Positions 43,321 to 56,400 are shown, counted from the stretch's first letter. The stretch: DNA of 64,000 nt from Norana najaformis (GCA_964023275.1 OZ029916.1:16880150-16944149), one strand, 5' to 3'. Made by a program: numbers and translations. The notes: a model not told the origin generated them from the sequence alone.

Positions 43321-45600
43321 AGGTGACAGCTCTTGTTCTTCTTGATTTGTCTGCTACCTTTGATACTGTGGACCATTCTCTCCTTTTGTATCGTCTTGAG
43401 CACTGGTTTGGGGTTTCTGGTCCCATTCTGCATTGGTTTGCTACTTATCTCAGCCCACGCACTCAATCATTATATGTAAAAAGACATTATTCATCTAGTG
43501 CTTTGTTGACCTGTGGTGTTCTGCAGGGTTCTTTACTTGGTCCTCTCTTGTTTACGTTATATACCACACCTTTAGGTACAGTGCTAGACAATAATTCACT
43601 GGAATATCATTTCTATGCAGATGATACCCAAATCTACATTTCATTTGACAGTTCGTCTTGTCACTCATCTGTGCACCTGTTGTCTGATGCCATTGAGGAG
43701 CTATGTCTTGGATGGTGGCTAATAAACCCCTCCTTAACCCGTCGAAGACTGAATTTCTACTGCTGGGCATTCCACAGCAACTTAAGAAATCTGAAAGGCT
43801 TAACACGCTGGACGCGAGGGACGTGTTAACACGTCCCTCATTTGTATAGCTGGGACGCTACGGACTTGTAAACACGTCCCTCAGGTAGCAACCTTTCTAG
43901 GCAGTTCAGCGTCCCAGTAATAATTCCTGCCGCTTGGTAATAATAGTGGATATGTTCTGTCACCTATTGAGTACATACACGATTATTTTGGACACTCTCT
44001 ATCATATATATATATCACATATATGCCGAAGACTGAATGGGCCAAATGGCCTTACTACGGACGTGTATACACGTCCCTCTGGTATGAGCTGTTTTTAGGC
44101 ATTTCAACGCTTGGTAGTAATAGTGGACAAGTGCTGCCACCTACCGAATGCATATACGATTATTTTGGACACTATCATATATATATCACATATATGCCGA
44201 AGAATGAATGAACCAAATGGACTGATTTTTACCCTCGTTATGCTCCATTGAGAATTGGTACAGAAAGAAGTCCTACAGATGATTTACACGGCTGTAGCAG
44301 ATGCATATATTGTCTACAAGAAGCTTGGAGGAACTAGGCGCCAGAATATTGTTCGGCCTCGGCTGTGAAGCCAAGATCGATACATATATGTATATATATA
44401 TACACGGACGTGTATACACGTCCATCTGGTATCAACTGTGTCTAGGCAGTTCCCAGTGTCCCAGTAATAATAACTGCTGTTTAGCAGTAATAGTGGACAT
44501 GTTCTGTCACCTACTAAATGCATATACGATTATTTTGGACACTCTCTAGGGCCTGGTATATCACATATATGCCGAAGACTGAATGTACCATGTGTAGTAC
44601 TATGCTTCAAACAGTATCACACTGAACGTGATCTCTAGACATCCTACAGTGAGATAGTAAGATAAACACATAAAAGGAACAGTTATTTTTGATTCTGTGA
44701 ACAAAAGGATGTCAAAAAAGAATAAAAACAATTAATTGTGGGACGTGTTAACACGTTCCTCACGTGTTCAGTGTTTTTTGGCCTATTTTTGCCGCACCTA
44801 TATAAAAAATTGGCACACGGCCAATGTGTTAAATCCTTAAAGCTGGGTGACTCACTTGTTGAGTTGACTGATGCTGCGTGTGGCTTGGGCATTGTTTTTG
44901 ATTCTACCTTGTCTCTCACAAACTATGTAAATGGTATTTGTAAGTCATCATACATGTATATTCGTGACATTCACAGAATTAGGCGTTATGTCCCCGTGTC
45001 TTCTAGAATATAATCTTACCTAATGCATTGGTCTCCAGTTGCCTTAACTACTGTAACTCGATTCAGAGTAAAATATACAGATACTGCAATGAGTTCAGAA
45101 CTCCTTGGCTAGAACCATAACAGATATTTTAAAATATGAGCAGTTAACCCCTGAGCTTAAATCTTTACATTGGCTTCCTGTTCAGCAAAGGATTTGTTTT
45201 AAATTGGGACTTACAGTTTATAAACATTGAACTCTGGCCAACCACAATTCTTTAAGTTTTATGGTTGGCCAGAGTCCTTATTCCCCAGACTTACCATTAT
45301 TCTGCAAGATCGTCTTTCTCTGGTCATACCTTGGACTAGAAACTGTTCTGGGTAAACAGGCTGTTTCGATTGCTGGACCTAAATTTTAGAACTCCCTCCC
45401 ATTGTCTGTTTGTTCCGTTCTGCTCAGTCATTTCTGTCATTTCATTCTCAGCTTAAAACTTACCTTTTTTTCAGGTTGCTTATCTGCCATAGGCTGCCTC
45501 TCTGTCTTGTGGACTAACCTTCTGGATGTTGACCAGGTTGCAGCTTGGCTTTGGTGCATCATCGGTTGATGCCTTGTGCATTAGACACCAGCACATGAGA
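43321..45600 (+). mobile_element. L2/CR1-like LINE, interrupted and dead
   Basis: The reverse transcriptase reads LLDLSATFDTVDHSLLL, GVLQGSLLGPLLF and the catalytic FYADDTQIYISF. After a frameshift near 43705 it reads LNPSKTEFLLLGIPQQL. The frame is then cut by a TTAA element and resumes at about 44833 with LKLGDSLVELTDAACGLGIV and YMYIRDIHRIRRYV. Further on are PELKSLHWLPVQQRICFKLG and SLKLTFF, then the family B 3' end. The 5' part (endonuclease) is absent. YADD box present, but frameshifts and stops make it inactive. Confidence 0.85.
43804..44828. mobile_element. TTAA-flanked DNA element inserted in the LINE
   Basis: Flanked by TTAA at 43800-43803 and 44829-44832, with imperfect inverted ends CACGCTGGACGCG and CACATTGGCCGTG (9 of 13). 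TTAA duplication suggests piggyBac (or Kolobok). No transposase frame inside. It contains three diverged tandem modules of about 340 bp with (AT)n tracts and several palindromic CACGTCC motifs. Confidence 0.75.
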
Positions 45601-45604
45601 AGTT

Positions 45605-46020
45605 TTCTAATTATTAATATTAAAAGGAAGTAAACTGCTTTTTTCAAAAGTAGTTGTAACTAATAGTTAATTTACAAAATCTCAATTTGTACTTAAGTAC
45701 TTTTTTCTAAATACATTTTCAGCAAGACAGTTTTTCAGTTATGTATTTACCAAGATGGCTTCAGTATCTCCAAATTATTCAGTCACAGTGGGCAAGGCTG
45801 TTTGAAAGGTTGTATTTCTGTTCGTACGGTAGTTATTTTATTATGAATTAATAAATTGATAATGTATAATCTAGTAGTTCATTATTGCTGCTACACCTGT
45901 TATCCAGCCACTCAGGTCCTATCTTATGGTATATGCAAAAGTAGTTAGAGAAATAGTTAAAAAGTAATTAACTGCTTTTTTCAGTTTGAGCCACCCCACA
46001 AATTAGGGAGGGATGACATT
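45605..46020. repeat. hAT-like subterminal fragments
   Basis: TTTGTACTTAAGTACTTTTT and GCAAAAGTAGTTAGAGAAAT, GTAATTAACTGCTTTTTTCA repeat the AGTACTTAAGT/TTAACTGCTTTTTTC signature of hAT-like ends in two places. Confidence 0.4.
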
Positions 46021-47272
46021 TTAAAGAAGTTTAAAGAAGTCAATGCTTACAGATCTTATTGTGTCTTTGTAGTGCTTGCTCTAGACCCACTGTTAAAATG
46101 AGACAGAGGATTGGGAATATTAGGTGTCTTCAGTTGCCAGTCAGCTATGAGAGTAGCCCTATCTTAAGTAGCATATTTTCCATCAGACGTACTCGTTTGT
46201 AGTCAGGTTTGCTGGACTGCTAGGGAAACAGACATAGATATACCAGCATATTCTAGGCCTTTGGACTAGCAGTCCCACCATATCTGCTACAACTAGCCTA
46301 ATGCTAAGTTCTCGTATCCTGATATGTATACCATACGAAACCAGGGCATAATATCTGTGCAACTAAAAATTTGGTTTGCTATTTCCGGGTCTCCAAATTG
46401 TGTTTCTGAAATTGGCAGCTAATGAGGCTAATGACAAAGTTGACACAGCATCTGAGTGTAATGTTTGCTGTGCAATTTATTTCTCTCATATCAGTCCAAC
46501 CAGTCATTTATTCAGAGAGGCTTAACTCAGGTTTTCATTTGGATATTGCAAAACTTGTGCACTATCAGAATAATGGTAGCTTGTGTAAAGTTTATTTGCA
46601 GTATTTAAATTGGTCAAACTTTAAACTATGACATTAAGCTGATGTCTCAAACTGAAAACTTCATCATGTCTGACATATTGTGCACTGGTAACTCGGTTAT
46701 TTGTTTCTGTCTGAGCAGTAACCTAAAGCTCCATGATTCAATGGTTTTTTAAAAATTGCATATCATCTGCTATGAGAGGTATCTGGCCATCTCTGTGTGG
46801 GGTCATGCAGCTAAATGTTCAGCAATATCTGAGTCTAACAGATGTGGCAACAGTTTTTCATATCATTTAAGTTATTGGTGGTGATGATGATGGTAATGGT
46901 GGTAGAATTAAGGTTTCAATGTTTTCTGCACGTAGTAGCTTTTTCAACATTGATTCTGTCACAAAGTCTGTCTTCGTACTGATGTAGAATTTTTATACCT
47001 GAATTTTAAATAAAACAACTTAGAAACTTGCTTTTCAGCTGATGCACAGGAATTACTGAAGGAACATGCCTGGAATTTCTATGCTGACTGTACAATGGAT
47101 GCTGTACGCTTAACGATCACTTACAGGCATCATTTTGACTTTCAAAACTTGAGTATCTGATAGATACCATAATGATACTGAACACTTGAACAAGACTCAG
47201 CAGATAGAATGGCAGCAAGTGTTTGAACTACCTAAAAACCCAACACAGTACTTGGTTCTAGTCTTGTTCAAT
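46021..47272. other. Region upstream of the adaptor gene
   Basis: No coding signal before ATG 47273 except the open frame from 47186. A splice acceptor-like TTCTAG lies at about 47262. Promoter not identified. An inverted pair TTGAACAAGACT (47187) / AGTCTTGTTCAA (47259) flanks the 5' UTR. Confidence 0.35.
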
Positions 47273-50200
47273 ATGGCAAGAAATATGATGGTGCGTCGTA
47301 CAGTGTCGACTGGTGGCGTGGAAATGAGACACAACCGACAGGGCAGTACACGCGATCGGCAGACTATGCAACGCACAATCATTAAACAAGGCTATCTAAA
47401 AAAGTTGCCTAATGCATCCAGACTTGGTGCTTCGTTTAAGGCAAGTTGAAAGTCACGCTTATGATATATTTTATTGATGTGGTACAGTTTTTCAAGTCTT
47501 CAGTGCTAATACTGTATGTAGTAATGTGGTTTTTAGCAAGAAAGTTCTAGTGAGGTATTGGCTCTTTTATTACAGCTATAGATCTGTGTAAAATAGTCCT
47601 CAGGTAACACCCAGGTACAGCTCCTCTTGAAATTTCTCTGCATGTCTTTCACTGTTAACTGAGAACAAACTTTTTTAATGTCCTATCTCGACTCTTACTC
47701 CTTTCTTTGTCTTCCGTGTCACAGTAACTCCAAACCATCTGTTCTGGCCTGACATTTGGAATTTGAATCTAGAAGCAAAACCGACACAACCTACCCTTTA
47801 TCAGTTTTAAAAAATTTAGGTTGAACTTTATTTGCTCAACTTGGGTGCTATCTTAGAAATGCAAAGTTAATGATTACAGTTGTAGATAACTAGCGTCCTG
47901 CAACGTGTGAAATTGACAGCTGATGAGCAATGTAACATTGTTGTTCTGTTGTGTCTGCTTTAGCAGGATGATCTTTCAGCCCAGACCATGCATGTATTAA
48001 TTAAGCATTCATCTGACTACCTTGCATTACTCCTTTGCCATGTGATAAAGCCATCCTATCCCGACTCCCCTTCTTCCTCTTATCTCGCTTTCCGCTCCAG
48101 TCCCAAACACCACCCACCATAGCTGCAACGCTGCTCTCTGCCTGACTTTTGATCTTGACCTGGAACCGAACCCTTTTGCTTGTCGATTTTGTCTTGACTG
48201 AGCGCCTGTGAATAAGCTGGTCCCCATGACATGGCCTTCGTTGGGCACTGTAGAAATCTCGGGATTACAATTGCGATGGAGTACTGGTACTGTGTAAAGA
48301 TGCATTTCTCTGTCAACCTCCTGTGATCTGTACTTTTGGCATGCAGCAGTGATAATGCAGCCATAACAATATTGATGCTACCTAGATAAACTCAGAGGTC
48401 TGTTTAAATTCTGTTAATTGTGTATGCATGTTCTATTTTTTTAAATTATTGAGTTAGAGACCAACCGAAATGGTTATATGTTTTAGAAAGTGGAGAGAAG
48501 ATGGTTTATTTTTGGTGTCATTGGTCACACTGATCCTTATTTAGAATACTATGAAAATGAGGAGAGTATATTTGGATGTCAGCCGCTGAACATCATCTTC
48601 TTGGATACATGCTATAAAATATCTCGTGACCAGAAAACAAGTCGATTCATCAACATCTTCACGTTAGTTCTAAAAGAAAGACAGCTGAGCCTTGTGGCAC
48701 CAACCAGGTCAGCTTTCTCACTCTGGATGTAATGATGTAAATGTAAATGTAAATCCCAGCTAGTGGCTGTGTTCCAGTATCAGATGGGTTGACCAAGATC
48801 TTCCATCTTTCAATGTTATCTTTTCCCTTAGAGAGTGTTTTGATGTTCCCCTGATAATTGTGGTTTTGTGGATCCCCTTATTAACCAATTTATGATACAA
48901 TAGGAACAAAATTAATCAACGTTATTAATATTCTATGTTGCACATGCAAGCTACAGTTCTGCAATTCTAAACACTAGAAAACACACTAGACATAATGTCA
49001 GAAAGTTCAAAGTTTAAATAAACATATTACAAAATACTTGGACTCCCAGAGAATGAGCAGAGTGAAACGCAGTGAACGTGGGATGAAGGGATGACATAGT
49101 GACAACAGGACAGTAATGAGACTTATTTGATCATAGTGAACTCATGGCAAGGACTCCTTGGATTTCGCGGGACAACTTTGCCCTGTGGCACCAAATAGAC
49201 GGTGAGGTCTCCTTGATTGAGGAACTTAAAGAATGTCCCGCTCCATGTCTATGAACAGAGATCCTGATTTCATCCCAAGGCTTGATCATCAAAGACCCCA
49301 GGGCTCAGATATAGTTCTGATCTGGCATCCCACTAGAACTCCTTGATGTGTCTTCACGTACGATGACCATCGGACTTGCAAGACACCCGAACTGTGCACC
49401 TCTGTTAACCCCCAGCCACCTTCTGCCCAAACTACACGGTCGGTGACTGGCATATGAATATTCAACTGCCAATTGTACTGTCTCCATGAACTTGACTGTA
49501 ACTAAACTGATTATTGTACCTTATATGGGTTTATTCTGAATAGCCCATTGGAATTTAAGGTTGGGTTCTGTCCTTTCCAGCCTAATGCAGCCTTGTTAGG
49601 CTGAGGGGTGGTTCTCAGTCTGGCTAGAGTCATTGGAAGATGACTCTGTATGCGTCAATGAAAAGGGAAGGTTCGCTCTGCTGTTAAGGATTTAGAATCT
49701 CAACGTTCACACACACACACGCATGCACACTCACATTAACACTAACCATAACTAGACTACGTTAGTTGGCTCAAAGATACAAGAGAATACAGCATACACA
49801 TGTAAGCTAAACTAGGGTAGACAAATAAACAAATCTGCTCCTGTGTCATCTGTGATAAGTCTGCTTTATTTCAAGACACATCCATACAACCAAAATAAAC
49901 TGAATGCAGTTTACTAATTAATCTGAATTTAATGAATTTCTCAAACATCCTGTATCTGTAAACTAATTGATGCCAGTTCAAACACCCTGAAATGTATAAT
50001 ACACGTGTAAGACTGTGTTGGCCTATACATTATTACATACACAACTGAATAAACTAAACAGTAGTAGTAGTATGGTAAGCTAGGTGGAATGTCTCAAATG
50101 AGCTCTGAACAGTAAGTTTTTTAAAAATCTGTCGTCATCTCCTGCGTTAATACATTTTACTTTTCTTTTTAGCCCTCTACTTCCGTTTTTTCAATCTCAC

Positions 50201-50440
50201 TGCAACTCGTAATAGACTGACTGAAAATTTGCAGAAGCATTTTTTGAGTCAGTGAGTGCTCTAGAACTAACTGAAAGGCACTAGATTAAATTAGCAGCAG
50301 AAATTATAGTATTTTCTGTAAAAATTTATAAAACTAGAAGTCGACAATTAATTTTGTGTTTTTTAAAATGTTTTAGAGATGCCATGTTTGAATGGTCCAG
50401 AGCAATTGAAGGCAAATTATGCAATCTTGGAATTTTAGAG
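47273..50440 (+). CDS. PH domain exons 1-3 of the adaptor gene
   Basis: Exon 1 (47273-47440) starts MARNMMVRRTVSTGGVEMRH and ends ...GASFK. Exon 2 (48487-48707) continues KVERRWFIFGVIGHTDPYLE, and exon 3 (50377-50440) gives the C-terminal PH helix with the invariant Trp (FEWSRAIEGKLCNLGILE). The exon 1 donor is AAG followed by GCAAGT, a GC-AG intron. Basic residues in the first strands (KK, RR) fit phosphoinositide binding, but the precise lipid cannot be told. Confidence 0.85.
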
Positions 50441-53400
50441 GTTAGCAGCTTTGAGTAATGTACAGTCCTTTTGGTACTAGGTCAAAATACTTGGGTAAAA
50501 GTAACAGTGAACCTAACTTTCAGTATTTAAGGAAAAGTAAAAGTACTCATTAGCAGTTTTACTCAAGTAAAATAAAAAAGTACTGTATTATCTCGGCTAT
50601 AGTGCGCACTTTTTTTCAAATAATATCTGCTCAAAGTCTGGGTGCACATTGTACATAAGAAAAAATTTCTTAGATGTTTTCAAAAAACGCCCATCACGCG
50701 GCACTAATGAAAGCAACATGTTGATGGCTTAAGTAAGAAATATCAATATTATCAGCACTATTATTATCATACAATACAGTGGATTAGTAAATATTAAAAC
50801 AAGTAGTCAATTCTTTGAATAGTAATTACATTAAAATTTCGCTTTAAATATATCGTACATGTATCACGGAAGACAAAGGCTTCTAACGTGGCACGGTAGC
50901 GAATTCGACGTCGGCAGCCGTTAAGTCACACATTATTAGCAACTTTTGATGGCAAAAACAAAAATCATAATAAATTTCATCTTCCGAGAACGATTCTAGT
51001 GGATTTTGACAGGCCCTAAAAACTATTTGATGCTGAAAACTTCGTCAAATGTGGCGAATTATGACAGCCGCCATTTTGTTTTCATTCATTAAGCTCAGAC
51101 TAGTTCATTTGCATCTGCTGCGGGGCAGACGGGCTATTCCAGACGTAGTGCGCCAAGACCATGTGGTGCATACCTAACTAATACACTAGTTGGGCCTAAG
51201 CTGAACTTAATCTGGGACTGGCATTATACATAGTTATTAAGATTTTTACATTAGGGTAAATTTTCCAACTCGAGGTGTGCATTTTGCATGAGTGCGCACT
51301 ATAGCCGAGATATTACGGTATTCTTCCACTCATTTTGTAATCCTCCAAGTATTTTAAAGTTTGCTCAGTGCTTATTTAGCCTACGTGCATGGCCTTACAC
51401 AGCCTACTTGAAGTGGACATGGCACATATACCCCTAAAGTACTCCCTCTCCTGCAAATGGTTTGATGATTTAAAGCATCTAATACTCGACTACTTACAAC
51501 TATTTACGACATGTGATAATTAATCACTGTCATTCTGCATTATGGATGCTCTGGTTTCATTGCCCCGCTTGACCCATGTGCAGATGGGATCATTTGTTTT
51601 GTCTAACAGTGGCAAAATTACTAATACTGTGTATCTGCATGTGTAAATAAGAATAACAAGTAAGGAACTTGAGCATAACAAACTCGAGTTGTAACAAAAT
51701 AAAACTACAGCAAAATGGGTGAAATGTTACTTCTTTACAAGTAGAAGTATTTGCATTTTTCCAGTCTAAGCATATGGTTTCCAGTTGGCTGCTGTTCTTT
51801 CCCCAATTACATTGGAGAAAGTATTCAAATTGATAGTTATTTGATAACTGGTACATATTCCTACAACTTTTGTAGAGAACTGGGTAGTCTTCTGTTGAAA
51901 ATATTTTGGATAAATTTGTTTTAATTATTCTCTTTGTGTTGGTGTTAGTTGTGACACCTATGTCGTGTGATTTGCAGAATGTAAATATTGTAATTGTAAT
52001 TGCACATTTATATAGCACCTGTTCAAGAAAACTTCTCAGAAGTGCTCCAGACCTGATAACTTAAGACCACGATCAGAGAGAACGGTCGTCAGTCGCTGGT
52101 GAATTAGAGGCAGAAAATGAGCAAGAAGCTCATGTCACTGGTCACTTGTTCCAAAATGAAGGACCAACCATGTTGCATTACGGAAATACGGGTCGGAGGG
52201 ACAACCAGAACACTGTGCTGCAGAGTAAAGAGATCTACGGCCGGCCGGGGAATGATGACACTAAATTACAGAGCTCCCTAAGTAGGAAGGAGTACAACAG
52301 GCCAGGCAGTTACACACCAGCAAGATGATCTTGAACTCAGTGTGCATTTGCATCTATAGGCATTCAGTGTAGCTGATTTCATATGTAAGTGGAGCTGTAA
52401 GTAATGCAAGTCTATCTCTTTGAGCTGCCAACAGCTGCCAAGCCAGATCAGTTCGCTTGTAGAGGGATTGAGCTGGAGGTGGTTAAACAATATCCAAAGA
52501 GAACACAACTGAGTTATTATAGTAGTTAGTCACTTAATTTATTAACAACACCAGTAATCATTCAAACTATTGTCAATTGGATTTCAATTTTTTCTAAATA
52601 TATTAACAATTTTAAAGCTTGCAGCTTGATCTAAAGTTATAATTTTATACCTTATGACAACAGATTTGTATTTGCATAGCCAAATGGCTGTAACCATCAC
52701 ATTAGGCAAAGGCTTGTTGATACTATTTTCATCTTTTGGCAACCTGACCACCCCGGCCTTTTACATTTTAGGAGGCCATAGCACAACTTTGGCGCTCCTA
52801 AGTCTTTTTAATGTTCCAGGCCTGGGTTTTTTGAGGCAACCCTGTTGCATTGGTTGTGACACTGAACAGTGACATGGATGAACTTCTTTAGTCCATGACA
52901 CGGAATATATAAAAATGTTTCAAGATGATCTGATTTGCGCAAAATATTATTTGAGCTGAAATGTTAGGGTTTTTATAATAACAGTATTGCTAGCATGCCA
53001 TATTGTCTGCATACGTTGTTGCAAGGGCACGTGTGGAAGGCAGGTTGAGTTAGGTCTGAAGGTGACACCTGCCCATGCAAAAATCTGTTAGGAACACGTG
53101 CTCATGCACCTGTGTTGAAGGAGTGTTTGAGGGAGTGGTTAAAGGAGTGGTTTTCTCATTGGTTGAGGAGGGGGTATAAAAGAGAGATTAAACTGTTGTA
53201 AAAGAAGTTCTTTAAGTCGACGTTGTTTCTGTCTGATATTGCCGTTTTGGAGTCGAGTGTTCGAAAATACAGATTTTAAACCAAAGAATGTTGTATGCTG
53301 GTTCTGCCCTATACGACTACGAGCCTAATCGTTTCCAGCATGCAACAACATACATGCATGTATCCATACGTATGTGTGACTTAACTAGCTGTTCGGTGTC

Positions 53401-56400
53401 CTCTGCTTGCCTGTCTGATTTTGCTGACGTATGGTACATTACCATGTCAGTGAAAGAATTTCCTTTTATTGCTTGGCTAGCAGCTATTTAATTACTTTTT
53501 AGTAGCAAATGCAACTTGTAGTGAAGTTTCTGTTGACTTTGAAAAACCTGATTCATGCTGATCATAATAATTTGTTTTTTACTTACCTAGTGGCACATTT
53601 TGCAATTTCAGTTGAATAAAAAATTGTTGTTTGGTCTATGCTGAACAAAACAAAATAAAAAGATATTCATCATGTTAAACTCCTTCATCTCATAAAATGT
53701 ATTTATTTTATCTAGCAACTAGTGTTTCTTAATGAATAGCAAGCAAAAGACAGTTTGGTGTTGGAGGACTACATCATACATGGACACATGGTGTGTTAAC
53801 AAATGTCTTACTTACTTAATTGGTTTTATGAAGCTAAAAGAAGCAGTAGTACCGGTTTTAAAGTTGAGATACACTGGCAACTGGGCCAAGTATTTTTTAC
53901 AAGAGAAGTTAGAACTATTAAAGGATTTTGTGAATAATTCTCCATGAAAGTGTTGCTTGTCATTTTTGCTAGACTTCCCATGGAGCTAACGATTATATTC
54001 GACTACCTAGCATGGAACGAAATTATCCAGAAGAACGAAGCATACCACCGGAAAGGCATTACTTGGAGGTGCGTGCTAGTGGAGCTTACAATACACAGGA
54101 AAGGGATTATTTGGAGGTGCGTGCAAGTGGAGGTACCTTTGCTAGCGTCCCATTTTTACTGGATGCCAATGGCCAGGATGAAAACACTGCTCAAAGAGAA
54201 GTCTGTTATGCAAACATCACTACAGGTCAGTGTGCAGCCGAGGTTTCTGAGGACACTTATGATCTGACAATCTCTGCAAATGCCGCTGAAGATGCTTCAG
54301 TTTACATGATTGCATCACCAGCGACTGATAATATTTATATGAATGCATCGAAGTGTGCTACGGATTCTGAGGTGACAGACTCGACGCTGGAGGTGGCTTC
54401 ATCGAGTGTGCTGTCTGCTACAGCATCTCAAGAGCAGTCTAGGACACAATCTGTATGTGTGGAGTCTGCTGTTTCTACTGAGCCACTGCCTGGTTCTCCA
54501 TCTAGTTCTTTGCCTCCTAATGCGCAAGACCAAGCACACTCTGATATGCCATCGGCTAGATCATCCATCTTGCGTGCTGCCAAACCATTTACTGAACAGT
54601 CTGCTGTACCGTTGCCTCCCATACCATCTAGTACCACGCTGTCTGCTGTGCCATCCATTTCGCTGTCAAGTGAAATCAAAAGCCAAAATCGTACGAGTGT
54701 TCCTTTACATCTGCCATCTTATGACGAAGCCGTGACATCATCTGATGAGGTGTTATCGAGGTATGGTGATTCACGATTTTCCAGCCGTCCATCGCCTACT
54801 TCTGTGAATACTTCCAGCAGATGTTCAGCGTCACCCACTGACTTTATGTCTTCTAACAATGAACTATCCACAAACTGTGCTTCTGGGATTGCAGAATTCC
54901 CGCCGCCACCACCCTATTCATTACACGGAGTTCTTTCAAAAGGTGCCAATTTGCCACTGAAACAAATCCAAGTGCAGAAACTTCTCGAAGAAATGAATGC
55001 TCCACAAGGAATTCAAGTCATTATCCCCAAGAACCAGTGCCAACATTCCATTGCGTTTACTGACTGCTTCAATAAAATTTGGTAAGTGAGCATTATTCTG
55101 TGAGCATTATTCTGTCAGCCTAGGCAAAAGAATTTGTTAAGTGATAACATTTTAGACCTTGATGTAATTGAACTGCCATAGTGTTTAAAAATTACTGGCT
55201 CTAAGTGCAATACTGTGTTGATTTTATAAAATATCTAGGCTCTTTTTATGCTTGCACATTGCCTTTGCATCTTTGATCCTGTTATCTGTTACATTGTCTT
55301 CTGTCATTTTATAATTTTGCCATCGATGCTTATTTATTTATTTACGCCACTATTACACGTACAAAAGCTAGAAAGCAGGACAGAGTCTTGCAGAGTAAAA
55401 CTTTGGTATTGACGAGTGATGTAAATGTAGATAGCAATTTGGCAGGTTGGACCCTTTGTGGCAGATGATTCCCATTACAACTTGGGCACAGCAACTGAAA
55501 GCACATGATCTCATAACTACCCTGTACTTAGGTTGTTGTAACGTATCAGTATTTGAAGAATGCAACAAGAGGGCAATATGGTGTTAGCAGTGTGTGAATG
55601 TATGATCTAAGGTAGGTATTCCGTGTTTCAAAAGTCAAGCATGCTGTTTTATGCTAAATATGTCATTTAGCAGCAAAAAGTAAAGCTGAAAAAGGCAGTC
55701 TGATGCATTTGATGATAAAGAAGCATGTGTCACAAATAAGATAAGTAGATATGAAAGTGTCACAAATGAGATAAGTAGAGAGTTTGGAACTCTTTGTAAC
55801 TTTTTAGATTAAAAGAGGTCAGAGTGTTTCTAGCATCTCACTAGTATTATTTGTTTATGGATGGATGTTTATGAATTTTTTTTCTTATTATTTTCCATTG
55901 TGCCACAACGGTCAATCTTGGTTTTAGCTTAGTGTATCTTTCTGGTCCTGATGTCAGCCTGGCGAGTCTTGGCTTTGGCCTTGTCAAAACCTATATACCT
56001 CTGAATGGTGATACAGAAGTTCTCGGCTTAGGTTATGGGTGACACAATTTCTTTATTTTTCATTCTATCTCGTCATCTTTAACTCATCACTTTTTCTTAT
56101 TGTAACGTTAGACTAGAAATTCTGTTGATTTATTCATGGCTTTTTGTTTAGGATTAGTGGATGGAATCAGCAAACATGTTCAGCATTTCACTCACTTCTC
56201 CACATTGGCGATCAGCTCATTGCCATCAATGGCGTTACTTCAAATAGCCGTGCTATGGCAAAGAAAATGCTTAAAACATGTTCGGGAAAAACGGATGCAA
56301 CGTTGACAATCAGACGAATTCCCTATGGCAGGGTGGTAGCCATTCGCAAGGATAACAGTTCTGTGGAGTCACTTGGCGTAACTATAGTCAATGGAACAGC

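Larger units (their letters stand above)
50462..51780. mobile_element. hAT-like element holding a nested pogo-type element
   Basis: Left part (GTACTAGGTCAAAATACTTG, AAAGTAAAAGTACTCATTAG) aligns with the hAT end at 42435-42596. TGTTACTTCTTTACAAGTAG near 51725 may be the other end. The middle is replaced by the TA-flanked element. The right boundary is approximate. Confidence 0.45.

Noticed and set aside
43321-45600. An active retrotransposon
   Set aside because: It lacks the endonuclease and has a frameshift, an insertion and several stops.
52020-52330. 60-codon ORF in intron 3 of the adaptor gene
   Set aside because: Low-complexity, no splice context fitting the gene; the preceding TTTATATAGCACC-like sequence suggests an old repeat.
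54428-54735. ORFs antisense to or in another frame of exon 4
   Set aside because: They are shadows of the strong 357-codon frame, which has domain and splice support.
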